The position numbers and the translations under genes were made by a program. Shown here in pieces: positions 47,936 to 57,783 of a stretch of 64,000 nt of DNA (positions are counted from its first letter, which is position 1; each line of letters starts with the position of its first letter). The notes under the pieces were generated by a model. The model made no database searches. It saw only the letters and a list, made by a program, of their open reading frames with translations, and was not told where the DNA came from. This stretch comes from Nageia nagi (taxonomy: Eukaryota > Pinophyta): NCBI GenBank assembly GCA_050084985.1, contig JBITNC010000002.1:31868001-31932000 (forward strand), read 5' to 3'.

Positions 47936-49017
47936 GTATTTGACTTTTCTTCGGGAGTTTCCGGTTTCAAATGCCTTATTTTTTGATATTCATCCCACTG
48001 TCTTTGTTTTTCTGTCTCTATGCGTAGATATCGTTCCCCTTTTACTTTTTCGTTTTCTAATTCTTTACGTTGTAATTCTTGTAAATAAAGTTGAATCTCG
48101 TGTTCTTCATGAAATCTCTTCTTTTCTCGTTCCAAGAATTCGCTCTTTTCTTTCTTTGCTTGTTCTTGTTCTATGAATCTCCTTTTATCTCTAAGAAATT
48201 TATCTTCCATTTCTTTTAATTTATCCTCTTGTTCTTGCAATTTAATAAGTTCATTGGCTTTTCTTTTTTCTTCCTCTAAAATATATTGCATGTCTGTAGC
48301 CCTTTTAATATTTTCAGCATATACTTCAGTGAATCTTTTACCAGCTGTTGTTTTATATAATTGTCGTTTTTGTAGTTCTTCATAAGAAGGTATCTTTTCT
48401 ATTTTAAACTTAGATGCCCTTCTATATGATCCTTCTTTTGTGGAATAAGATTTTTCCGTTTGCTTTATTGGTGCTTCCTTTCTTCCTAATTCAAAAGAAA
48501 AAGAAGATCCCTCCTTTTGAGTTGAAGAACTGACTCTTTGACCCTCTGATAATTGACGACTAATTCTTTCATTTTTAATTTTATATGGCTCAGTCTGTAG
48601 TACCGCTATGGTTCCAGCTTGAGATTTAGCCTTGTCAATTTCTAAGTTATCAAGCTTTTGGTCTATTTTTTCTACATCTTCCGATAAACTAAAAGACGTC
48701 TTAGGAATACCCCTATGATTAGCTAGGCGACGACGAATTTCAATCAGTTCTTCTTCTAACACTTGCGTTTCATTCTTTGCGATAGGATTATTTATAACTT
48801 GTCTTTGTGATCTAGATTGATCATAACCATAATCATCATCTTTACCTACATAACGAACTACCCGTGAATTTGATTCATCTAAAGGAGGTGGCCTCCTAAC
48901 CGAATATTCTATCAAATCCATGTTGTCTGACTCTATTTCTTGTATTTCAAATGGATGTTCTCGCATTTTCTTAGCGATCATACTTCTAGTTTGAACCATT
49001 TTAAATATCATAAACAA
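47908..49017 (-). CDS. Gag N-terminal extension with long coiled coil
   Basis: A 369-codon frame upstream of the capsid. The likely start is Met7 (MVQTRSMIAKKMRE, at about 48999), because plant gypsy polyproteins often begin with a similar MxTRS peptide. Residues 1-200 are polar with no recognisable domain. Residues about 205-350 are a dense Glu/Lys/Arg/Gln heptad region (ILEEEKRKANELIKLQEQED ... LQELQRKELENEKVKGERYL), strongly predictive of coiled coil, which could mediate multimerisation. The frame terminates after a one-base shift near 47930; in the intact state it would fuse with the capsid, giving gag of about 800 residues, long for the family. Confidence 0.8.
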   Translation of the reverse strand: MFMIFKMVQTRSMIAKKMREHPFEIQEIESDNMDLIEYSVRRPPPLDESNSRVVRYVGKDDDYGYDQSRSQRQVINNPIAKNETQVLEEELIEIRRRLANHRGIPKTSFSLSEDVEKIDQKLDNLEIDKAKSQAGTIAVLQTEPYKIKNERISRQLSEGQRVSSSTQKEGSSFSFELGRKEAPIKQTEKSYSTKEGSYRRASKFKIEKIPSYEELQKRQLYKTTAGKRFTEVYAENIKRATDMQYILEEEKRKANELIKLQEQEDKLKEMEDKFLRDKRRFIEQEQAKKEKSEFLEREKKRFHEEHEIQLYLQELQRKELENEKVKGERYLRIETEKQRQWDEYQKIRHLKPETPEEKSNTKISRSLLR

Positions 49018-50680
49018 ACATCGTAAACAAAAACTCTATTTTTATCTTTTAAAATAATTTCGGAAAAAACAATTTAATGCACAAACATCCTATATGCAAG
49101 CCTACTTTTAACGATGTGCTTATCTTTTTAATTTTTTCGCATATTTTTAATGTCTAAATTAAATGAGCGATATGAGTTGTTTATTTTTTTTTTATCTTTT
49201 TTTTTTTTTTTTTTTTTTTTGGACTAGTCAAGTGTTAAACAAGGTAGGTTGGGTAATTCTAACATTTGCAAGTTTCTATGGCTTTTGGCTTGTTTGGCTT
49301 GGTTCTAGATGAGTCTCTTTTTTGACTCCTACCTAATGGAAAGTTACCTTGGTCATCACCTCCAAGTGTAACTGGCTCTATGGTTTCAAGTGCATTATGT
49401 CGGTGGTTACAAAGAAGTAAGAATTAACGGTTGGTAGCGACATCCAACTCGTTAATGTTCAATTATTTCTTAAGGCCTTATGAAATGCATTTAAACAAGT
49501 AAGATAGATTTATGCATACTACCCTCCCAAACATTCATGTCCATTTACTTATTTTATTTTAATGTGATGCAATCAAATTTTATTTTAAGTGAGTCTTGAC
49601 CTTAATAAACCCCGTTATTCTTTTTAATTATAGTGAGATTCCTTATCCAACCTATTAATGATGTTTATTAACCCTTCCAGCTGTGGAAGTATTATGTGTG
49701 GTAAATTACTTCTTCTTACTAGTCACATATCTCTTCGACCTCCAATGGAGTGGTAAGAGCAGACTTGGTAAGAAGCCGTTAAGTGTGGATAAATTAGTTA
49801 AGTGAGGTTCATTTACTCCTCCAAGAGTCACATGTCCCTTCGACCTCCAATGGAGTGGTAAGGGCAGACATCTTTAAGAGTTTTAATGTGAAGCAAATTT
49901 CCAAAAATGAAATGTGAAAGTACTTAATGTATTCGAATTTCCCCAAATTCATTAACCTTTTAATATGATTAAGCTACCCAAAAAACCCAATTCATTTACC
50001 TTAGGTTCATTCTCACTTAAGTATGGTTCATTTACTCCTTTCAGTAATGGAAGTATTATGTGTAGTAAATTACTTCCTTTTACTAGTCACATATCCCTTC
50101 GACCTCCAATGGAGTGGTAAGGGCGGACTTAGTAAGAGGTGCTTACACGTGAATAAATTAACCAGATTAATGATAATGTGAAATAAAAAAGAAAAGAAAG
50201 TAATTAATTACCCCTTCTTATCAGGTCTATTCTGATCACCTTAGATCGCACGAAGCGCAAAGGGAGAGCATAATTAGACAAGATAAAAAGTATTTAATGT
50301 ACCCTTAACCCAAAACATTAAAGATAAATACGTAACATTATACATAAAATAAGTTAATACAAGATGCATTTAACCTTTCACTACCCGTTTCCTATATGCA
50401 CTCTGAGCAAAGAGATCACACACAATTTTACCGACTGTCATTTTAAATGCCTAATTACGCTTACTGTATTCAGGTCAGATCAGGATACATACTTGTTTTT
50501 CAGAGACCGTTGACGACTTTGACAGGATTATTGTTGATCCGAAGAACACAGAAGACAACAACAAAACAACAGATTAAGTTAGTTTCTGATTCCACAAGAT
50601 GCAAACAGATTTAAAAATAAAATCAAAACAATATGCAATTGATCCTATTTTTGCTTTAATTTTCTGAAATGCATGCAAGG
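49018..50680 (-). other. 5' leader between PBS and gag, with a repeated 22-bp phrase
   Basis: A 1.7-kb leader with no long ORF. The phrase CGACCTCCAATGGAGTGG, followed by TAAG, recurs at about 49736, 49841 and 50099, each preceded by 'agtcacat(a/g)tc.ctt' and followed by 'ag.gc(a/g)ga'. The core CTCCAATGGAG is an imperfect palindrome able to form a hairpin. A poly-T block lies at 49187-49220. Long leaders are usual in Tat elements and may hold packaging signals, but I infer that only from position. Confidence 0.6.
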
Positions 50681-50699
50681 GGCCCTCCTTCTAGCACCA
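50681..50699 (-). other. Primer-binding site resembling tRNA-Asn 3' end
   Basis: Three bases after the 5' LTR the minus strand reads TGGTGCTAGAAGGAGGG. From memory, plant tRNA-Asn(GUU) ends ...CCCTCCTTCTAGCG plus CCA, so the site is complementary except at the discriminator position. tRNA-Asn priming is reported for Tat-type elements. Confidence 0.7.
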
Positions 50700-51292
50700 G
50701 ATTGTGTACATCAAAATATGAACCTAAAATGCAATTTAAACTGATAAATCATTCAACATAACTATCATGAACATACTCGATAATACACATCAATAATAAT
50801 AACGATACTATATTCTAAAGTATTTGAATACAAAAAACGAGCTTTTATTGATCTATTGTAATCAGTATTGACAGCGATTGCTACGAATCGATAACAATCA
50901 ATGTGGGTGGATGGACAACGATCCGTCTTTATTATCTATCTGGTGAATCGCCGTCAACTAATCTTTGAGTCATCGCCAATCAGCTCTGTATGCATTGGAG
51001 TAATCTTCACAGAGTTTTGAAGTATTTTGCCTATTCCTTTGTTGTTCTCTTCCACGCTTACTTCAGTCGTTCCTTTTCTGTATTGACCCTACACACCGAA
51101 AACGAACAACACATCAAAAGCATACCTGTTCATACATATTAATCATCCAATGAATAACATAATATGGAAGTGTAATTAATATGAAATGTGCTATTGATCA
51201 AGCTTACAACCTTTTGCGAATAATCTCCTGCTTTGATTTCAACAGAGCTTCGCTAGATTAAAATTGGGTCCCCGTGTTATCATACAGAGCTT

Positions 51293-51304
51293 GTATTTAT
51301 AAGC
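51293..51304 (-). promoter_or_regulatory. TATA box of the 5' LTR (active promoter candidate)
   Basis: CTTATAAATACAAG on the minus strand, identical to the 3' LTR copy. This is the copy that would drive the element's genomic RNA, starting near plus 51265. Confidence 0.75.
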
Positions 51305-51789
51305 TCAATAGGTTGTTATTAATTTGTTTATCATCCCAAGATTTCAGGTAACCTCCCGACCTAAATTTGAATATGGTATTATCTCCGATCTGCATTCATG
51401 ATTTCAAATTGGACGTACTCAGCTATTTTGGACTTAAATTTGTTTATTGTTTAACTGTTCAAGGATCGTCATCGAGTTTTTAGTGATTATATATTAACAT
51501 TAGAATGGTCGTTCTATTATCGTTTTTTAATGATAATGGTCGGAAAAAAACACCTGTTTCATATATGTTTGAAATATAATAAATTCTTTATTGAAACCTC
51601 GAGTACTTTACCTGCAATCATGAGTTCAAAACAAGCCGGAGTCAATAGTAAAAGCGTTCCGGAATAAAAACGTTCCGGAATGAAAGTGTTCCGGAAATAA
51701 GTGTTCCGGAAATAAGTGTTCCGGAAGTGAGTGTTCCGGAAATAGCACATTCCGGAAATAGCACATTCCGAAGTAAATTAAAAGCTTAA

Positions 51790-52700
51790 TTGTGGAAAAG
51801 TCCGGGTTCCGGAGATGATGAGGTCATCAGGGAGTGACCAAATATCCGAAGCCAGTATAACATTCCGGAATTAAGAAGATGACGCCACGGGGAGAATGAT
51901 ATTCACATTTTAAGTGAACCCGGGTCTCGGAAATGCTGACGTCATCCCGAGGTGATTAAATATCCGGAACCAGTATAACATTCCGGAATTAAGAAGATGA
52001 CATCACGGGGAGAACGATATTCACAGTTTAAGTGAACCCGGGTCCCGGAAATGCTGACGTCATCCCGAGGTGATAAAATATCCGGAACCAGTATAACATT
52101 CCAGAATTCTGACGATGACGTCACAGGGAGAATGAAGTTCGCAATTTTAACTAAACCCGGGTCCCGGAAGATGATGAGGTCATCAGGGAGTGACCAAATA
52201 TCTGGAGCCATATAACATTCCGAAATTCTGACGATGACGTCACGGGGGGAAACAAAGTTCACAGTTTTAACTGAACCCGGGTCCCGGAAGATGATGAGGT
52301 CATCAGGGAGTGACCAAATATCCGGAACCAGTATAACATTCCGGAATTCTGACGATGACGTCACGGGGGGAAACAAAGTTCACAGTTTTAACTGAACCCG
52401 GGTCCCGGAAGATGATGAGGTCATCAGGGAGTGACCAAATATCCGGAGCCAGTATAACATTCCGGAATTAAGAAGATGATGTCACGGGGAGAACGATATT
52501 CACAGTTTAAGTGAACCCGGGTCCCGGAAATGCTGACGTCATCCCGAGGTGATAAAATATCCGGAACCAGTATAACATTCCAAAATTCTGACGATGATGT
52601 CATAGGGAGAATGAAGTTCACAATTTTAACTGAACCCCGGGTCCCGGAAGTGCTGACGTCAGCCCGAGAAAATTTAATATCCGGAAACCAGTATAACATT
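51790..52700. repeat. ~119-bp enhancer-like tandem array in U3 of the 5' LTR
   Basis: Seven units, anchors at about 51917, 52036, 52157, 52276, 52397, 52516 and 52635. Units alternate between two subtypes: one with 'aaatgctgacgtcatcccgaggtgat' and one with 'agatgatgaggtcatcagggagtgacc' split after the GTCCCGG anchor. Long open frames over it (for example 51942-52376) are repeat artefacts. Confidence 0.85.
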
Positions 52701-52767
52701 CCGAAATTATGATAATGACGAAAAGCCCGCACTGAACTAGTAATAGTGTTTATTTTAAGTGTCTACA

Positions 52768-52772
52768 GTAAG
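52768..52772. other. Target-site duplication GTAAG, right copy
   Basis: Matches 34924-34928 exactly and follows the CA end of the LTR. Confidence 0.9.
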
Positions 52773-54120
52773 TAGAAAAAATACTTGTAGAAGTAAGAGA
52801 TGAAATACCACATACCATATCCTTCTTATGCAGAATGATTAGGTAGTTTGGATTCATATTTCTGAATATATAGTGCCAAAGATTGATCAAATTTGCAACA
52901 CGAACATTGAAAGTCTGATTGTTGGAAGCTACAACATCAAGAAGAAACATTCTCCCAAATCCTTTTGCTTTTGCCATATCCTTTGGATTTTTCATGAATA
53001 AAGAAAATCATTTCTCAAATCAAACTCCACCTTAAGATTATTTTTCAGCATCTAACTAACTGATAAGAGGTTCTTTGTGAGTCCTAACATATACAAGACC
53101 TCTTTGATCTAATAGTTGTTCTTTCCAAGATGAATAAGAACATTTTCCTTACCTTCCATAGCATAGGATGTGTTATTGTCCATTCAAAATTGACCAAGAT
53201 TTGCATTATCATCCAAATAAGGAAACCAATCCTTTTGACCAATCATGCACTTAGAAGCATCAGAATCAACATATCAAGTGGATGAGACTGAAGGTTTCCC
53301 CTAATGAACAAGAGTGATATTGCTAACATCTTTAGTCACTTCATTAGCATCATTTACAACATTACCTTGTTATTATATTCATTATGGTCTTCTTTATTTC
53401 CACTCCCCTTGATTTTAAGGGTTATGCCCTTTTTGTTTTGGATTATTATTGCTCAAAGAGCCTTGAGAAAAATAATGGTACCAACAAACTTGCAATTCAT
53501 GACCTTTCTTGTCACAAATTATGCAGCTTTCTTTTGCTTGTCATTTGACTATGAGTGAGCCTTTTTCTTTACCTTTCTACTGGGAGGGTTTCTTGTCGCA
53601 TTAATTTGACATCATAGTTTGCTCTTCTGCATGAGAATTATCATTGAAAGGTTCTTCTTGTTGCAACATATTCACCAACTATTCAAAGATAAGTTTTTTT
53701 CTAGAATGTTCAAGTCATAAAGGTGCAGAATTTCTCTAGGAGTGCTCTTACGATAATGGGTACCATGAGCTTGTCTTCCACCATCTCTCCTAATGTTTGT
53801 AGGAAGGCTCAATGTTCCAAAATTTGATGGAATAATTCCAATTTCTCTCCACCATTCAACCTTAGTGTGAATAGTTATCCTTGAAGATGCAAAATTTGAT
53901 TCAGGTTCTTGGACTTATAAACTTGTTGCAACTTCTTCCATGCATATTTGACTTTAGTGCAATCACGAATATGGGGTTGGATATCATCCGATATGCCAAG
54001 TAAGATGATCATAAGCACCTCGTTATTGCATTGATCATACTTAGCCTAATCTTGGCCAAGTGTGGTTGGACATGTTTCAGTTCCAGTAATAATCTTCTAT
54101 AGTTCCTTAAATCGAAGGAG
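52773..54120 (-). pseudogene. Ty1/copia gag, protease and pre-integrase (right part)
   Basis: Upstream half of the copia element whose pol continues at 34923. Reading the minus strand from 54120 downward: gag (KEL, stop, KIITGTETCP, then VKYAWKKLQQVYKSKNL), a zinc knuckle near 53482-53527 reading CIICDKKGHELQVC (a perfect CX2CX4HX4C), a protease near 53200-53290 reading YVDSDASKCMIG (active site DSG changed to DSD), and the pre-integrase domain at 52773-52995 (NLINLWHYIFRN ... MVCGISSLT). Several in-frame stops are present. The N-terminal gag and the 5' LTR are missing because the sequence stops abruptly at a non-autonomous LTR element at 54121. Confidence 0.87.
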
Positions 54121-54920
54121 TCTATTGTCTTATATAACATTCCCTGGATTTGGATCTCACCTAGAATCATCATTCCAACCTCCAAGTCCAACATTAGCCT
54201 CCTAGAGGCCTTCAAATTCTCAAAATGGGGTTACATGTGTCCTAGGTATCATGCATATACCAATGTTGCCTAGGGATGCCAATAATCATATTTAATGGTC
54301 CACATTACAAGATCAATGGCTAGATATGCAACGTCTCATTATTGGAGATTAATATTGCATTTACAATTATTAATTGGCTTGGAATCATGTATTACAACTC
54401 ATACAAGTGATCACCATTATTACTATGATTAAACACACTAAATCTAATCTTAATTACCAAGCTCACACCTAAATACAATCCATAACTAACTCATATCCCA
54501 AGGAGTGGGATGTCACATTTCAAGGGTTAATCTGGAGATGTTTTTGGATTTCCATGAGAAGCCGTAATATGGAAGACTAGTCCAACTGGTGAACTTCAAG
54601 AGGCCATAACTCTTTTGTTTCCTAATGAAACCATGTTGTGTAAACTATCAAAGCATTTCCCACAAGATTTTTTTCCCAATTAACAAGTCTAATCAACCTC
54701 TAGCGAAACTTATCCCCAAGTACATCAATTTAACAATAAATAATTCATCCTAAGCATGGGAGGAAGATGTCCCACTTTGGGGCTCACAATGCGGGTCCAT
54801 AAGACCATTATATTCTATCCCAAGTAACTAGCAAGAAATAGATACATAAATAAAATATTTACAAAAGGAAATCCCTAAGATTCCAAAATTATTCATTTTT
54901 TAGAAAAAAGAGATGTTACA
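54121..54920 (-). repeat. Truncated 3' LTR of the LARD-like element
   Basis: Collinear with 58545-59357, about 90% alike by eye, from TCTATTGTCTTATATAAC to GATGTTACA. The other ~760 bp of the LTR are absent; copia gag begins instead. Confidence 0.88.
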
Positions 54921-54940
54921 AAGGCTCCCCTCTCAAAATT
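54921..54940 (-). other. Polypurine tract of the LARD-like element
   Basis: The minus strand reads AATTTTGAGAGGGGAGCCTT just before the LTR start TGTAACATC, a common plant configuration. Confidence 0.75.
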
Positions 54941-55159
54941 GTTTACCCTCAAGCAATTGTAATACAATCCAAGGTCCTAACCCCATCTCAAAGAATAGGG
55001 TACATCATGCTCAAGTGGAGAAATCAAATCAACTATGCATCCAACAAACTCAATCTCAAGAGTGTACACAATAGCCCTCCAAAAATTAGCAAGCATGTGA
55101 TACTTAGGTCTAAAATAAAAATCAACTTGTAATGGCTCAAAATCAGTTCTCAAGACTTC

Positions 55160-55891
55160 TCAATCAATGTACATACATGTGTCGATAGTTGGTGAAAAGG
55201 TTGCCAATGTTGGGTTTCCACAATTACACTCAAATGGTGCAAGGATTGCCAACCAAAAGGCCTCTAACTGTGTACTAATAGTTGTCAACAAATCAATACC
55301 TAAAATACCAATAATAATCCAAACAAAGCCTCTTATCATCACCAAACAATCATCAATGATTGTAGCCATTAAGACAGGGAAAATAGTCATCAAATTATCA
55401 TCAAATAATGTGTCAACAATGAGTGTAAAGATAGCAGATATTCCTTGATCATTGGAAGCCCCTATCAAGTGAAAAGCATTCCTTATATCATCTTCAATAG
55501 TCCTTATATCAATAATAAGTTCAACCTTTACTAGCCATATATCAGTCCCAAAGATATGAGCAAAGAGTACAACAATAGTCTCATTATTATCAGCAATTAA
55601 TGCAACCCCTATCAAGTGAATAACAATCCTAGAATGGTGTTTAATTGATGCAATAACAGTCCTACTGTTAACAAAAAACAAGATGCCCTCCAATGCTTGG
55701 ATGTTTCCTCCAAAATTGTTAATAAAGGATGCAAGAATAGTGAACATATCAATAATAGCCAATGCACCAATGTATGCAGTCCACATTAAGCACAAATACT
55801 CATCCTTAATCAATTGCAAGAATTCTGAAATGATGTAGTCATGATCTAGGATATATTCATGGGAGAGTATATTGCCCTTAATTTGTTCCAA
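55160..55891 (-). CDS. Unrecognised 243-codon hydrophobic ORF in the LARD-like element
   Basis: I do not recognise the product. The frame is open for 243 codons with a high content of Ile, Leu, Val, Asp and Phe. Several hydrophobic stretches (for example about residues 35-60, 85-105 and 205-220) alternate with acidic patches. The opposite strand is also open for 93 codons (55167-55448). It contains a WTAYIGALAIIDMF phrase resembling LWAVYDGMLVDKI in the neighbouring ORF 56260-56637, hinting that the two ORFs share a repeated unit. It is probably an element-specific ORF or a chance frame in low-complexity DNA; I cannot decide. Confidence 0.35.
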   Translation of the reverse strand: MEQIKGNILSHEYILDHDYIISEFLQLIKDEYLCLMWTAYIGALAIIDMFTILASFINNFGGNIQALEGILFFVNSRTVIASIKHHSRIVIHLIGVALIADNNETIVVLFAHIFGTDIWLVKVELIIDIRTIEDDIRNAFHLIGASNDQGISAIFTLIVDTLFDDNLMTIFPVLMATIIDDCLVMIRGFVWIIIGILGIDLLTTISTQLEAFWLAILAPFECNCGNPTLATFSPTIDTCMYID

Positions 55892-55915
55892 TTCTTCAAA
55901 ACATGATAATCTTTT

Positions 55916-56245
55916 CTACAAAAACACAACCAAAAATAAAAGTGAGTGAAAACAAATGGGACTCTTGTCCCATGATATGTGCCAAGGATCCAAGTGGCTC
56001 CAAGAACCACCATGTTTCCTATCTTGGATTGTTACTTCTTCCTCTTCATCTTTTATGGCAAGTAAAAGAGCTTTCTTGCCCTCCTCAATGTATTCCAACA
56101 CATGACCCAAACAAACAATCTCATTACATGCATTATTTCTTGCTCCTAAAATAGCCCTTGATGATGTCAAAGCAACATTGCTTGTATCTATGGGGAACAT
56201 AGCTTTGAATGTAAGCCCAAGATTGTCAATATAATCAACAATCAA
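55916..56245 (-). CDS. Unrecognised 109-codon ORF in the LARD-like element
   Basis: Open frame upstream of the 243-codon ORF on the same strand. It has an acidic stretch (IKDEEEEVTIQD) and a hydrophobic end. The product is unknown. It could be a piece of one longer broken gene running 57536 to 55160, because neighbouring same-strand ORFs follow each other with short gaps. Confidence 0.3.
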   Translation of the reverse strand: MIVDYIDNLGLTFKAMFPIDTSNVALTSSRAILGARNNACNEIVCLGHVLEYIEEGKKALLLAIKDEEEEVTIQDRKHGGSWSHLDPWHISWDKSPICFHSLLFLVVFL

Positions 56246-56259
56246 GAGTAGATGAAAGT

Positions 56260-57093
56260 TTATGAGAAAACTCTCAACGCAACCCCTTCTATGTAAATAA
56301 CAATCCTTATTTTATCAACCAACATACCATCATACACAGCCCATAATTCAATAATTTCATTCTTTGATATATGATGAAATTTAAATGCCCAATCAAGTAT
56401 ATCAAGGTTTGAAATATGCAAACCTTCCATTGTCACATTAAATGTGACCATAAATATCATTGAAACTGTAACACCAATCCCCCCAACAATGGTAACTGAT
56501 AATACTATGATCACTCTCATTATAACTATGTCAGAGCCCTTATCTCCCAAAATGAAATCAGAAATCAACCAAACAAAACAAACGGACCATGCATACCTCC
56601 ATATCATGTACCAACACCTTGTGATTATTTGAAACACAACATCCCATACTCATGGCTGGAAGTATCTTCTTGTGGATTGAAACTCTAAGAGAGAAACATC
56701 CAATGGTTGTTATGCCTCCTTCATATCTTAGGGTCCAAACACCTGGATCCCAAGGAATTAAAAGTTGATGCAAAAAAGTATTGTGCTCCTCTATGCTAGG
56801 CTCAAGATCTTCACTTTTCTCATCACTATCTCCCCAAACCAATTCTAAAACAACAATAGCTCGTTACTCTTTGTTTTCAATATTATTACTTTCAACAACA
56901 CGATGCAAAATTTTTGAATTACTATCATAGAAATAAGAATTACTTTCATACCATTTTGGAGTTTCATTATGGTAGATCCAAGTCTCACCATGATGCAAAT
57001 AATGTTGTAGAGAGTGTGCATTCTCTTCCTAACCAATGGGTGACTCCTCCATCTTAGCTGTAGGGGTAGACCTAGTCTCCTCCTTTCCTTCAC
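56260..57093 (-). CDS. Broken frames in the LARD-like element, unknown
   Basis: Three overlapping or adjacent minus-strand frames (56260-56637, 56558-56842, 56845-57093) with no known domain. They may be segments of one decayed ORF with the frames on either side. Confidence 0.25.
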
Positions 57094-57119
57094 AAGTCTC
57101 CCTGAGCTCCTTCGCTAAC

Positions 57120-57536
57120 TCATATGCCCCTTGACCCAGGAGATCCAAATAAAGCTAAAAATTTGCTAGAAGTCTCTTGATAGATTTGGTGTAAAGGCTT
57201 TATCCTTAGTGGAATTTCATATGGCCATGGTAATGGGAGTGGAATTTGAGATTCCTCCTTACTCCCCATGAGTACTTTCTTATTCCATATCTCTTCTTCA
57301 TACCATGTACTGAGATGCCATAATAGTTTATTTTTTGCATTATGACAAACACCTTTTTCGGCTAGCTCGGTGACCAAATTCCTCACTAAAAATTTTCCCA
57401 ATTCTGATTTCTTTACCTTGACTATAGATTTGGTTGAATTTTCTTTTTTTGTTGAAGCTAATTTTGATTTCTTCATGTGAAATACAGATCTGGTTGAGCT
57501 TTCAAAAAACCCTAGCATAAAATCTAAAATCTTCAC
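57120..57536 (-). CDS. Unrecognised 138-codon ORF near the 5' end of the LARD-like element
   Basis: The first open frame after the PBS (235 bp downstream), where gag would normally start. It has a Lys/Ser-rich N-terminal half (MKKSKLASTKKENSTKSIVK) and a Trp/Pro-containing C-terminal half (LLWHLSTWYEEEIWNKKVLM). It has no zinc knuckle or capsid motif. Its position and basic N-terminus make it the best candidate for an original element protein. Confidence 0.35.
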   Translation of the reverse strand: MKILDFMLGFFESSTRSVFHMKKSKLASTKKENSTKSIVKVKKSELGKFLVRNLVTELAEKGVCHNAKNKLLWHLSTWYEEEIWNKKVLMGSKEESQIPLPLPWPYEIPLRIKPLHQIYQETSSKFLALFGSPGSRGI

Positions 57537-57770
57537 ATTAAATTTTTCTAACTAGCCACGATAATAGATCAAGACTTTTTGTAACTAAAAAATGGCCTTC
57601 AAATCTACAGATATATTCTCCAAACCCCAGATGACTTAGTCTAGGAATTCATATTTTTCCAAAAAATTGCCATTTTGACCCCAAAAATGGCTTTTTAAGT
57701 TGAAGCCTCCTGATCCACTGGTTCAATTTGTTTCTAGCTAGATCTAACCACACAAGCTAGCAAGATATGA

Positions 57771-57782
57771 GCTCTGATACCA
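57771..57782 (-). other. Primer-binding site for initiator tRNA-Met
   Basis: The minus strand reads TGGTATCAGAGC, an exact match to the common plant initiator-Met PBS, one base after the LTR end. Confidence 0.93.
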
Positions 57783-57783
57783 C

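Larger units (their letters stand above)
34929..52767 (-). mobile_element. Full-length Ty3/gypsy retrotransposon, Tat-like, 17.8 kb
   Basis: A complete element read on the minus strand: 5' LTR (50703-52767), PBS, ~1.7-kb leader, gag, protease, G-patch-like segment, RT, RNase H, second RNase H, integrase, an extra sense ORF, an antisense ORF with repeats, polypurine tract, 3' LTR (34929-36993). LTRs are both 2065 bp and about 97% alike by eye, so the insertion is fairly recent. The 5-bp target duplication is perfect. The second (archaeal-type) RNase H, a tRNA-Asn-like PBS and accessory ORFs outside gag-pol are traits of the Tat lineage of plant gypsy elements. Single-base frameshifts interrupt gag-pol, so this copy probably cannot move by itself. 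Confidence 0.95.
50703..52767 (-). repeat. 5' LTR of the Tat-like element
   Basis: 2065 bp with the same ends as the other LTR. It carries seven exact TGACGTCA sites against five in the 3' LTR; most differences are C-to-T or G-to-A changes at CpG, consistent with cytosine methylation. The TTCCGGA array (51655-51776) and the 119-bp array (51790-52700) are both present. Confidence 0.95.

Noticed and set aside
46488-48385. Plus-strand open frames opposite gag (46488, 46618, 47934, 48173)
   Set aside because: Antisense shadows of gag; leucine/serine-rich translations of the coiled-coil codons read backwards.
51942-52732. 144- and 102-codon open frames in the 5' LTR
   Set aside because: Same array artefact; the peptide repeats with the DNA unit.
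55167-55448. 93-codon plus-strand open frame
   Set aside because: Antisense to the 243-codon ORF in the LARD-like element; composition is its mirror.
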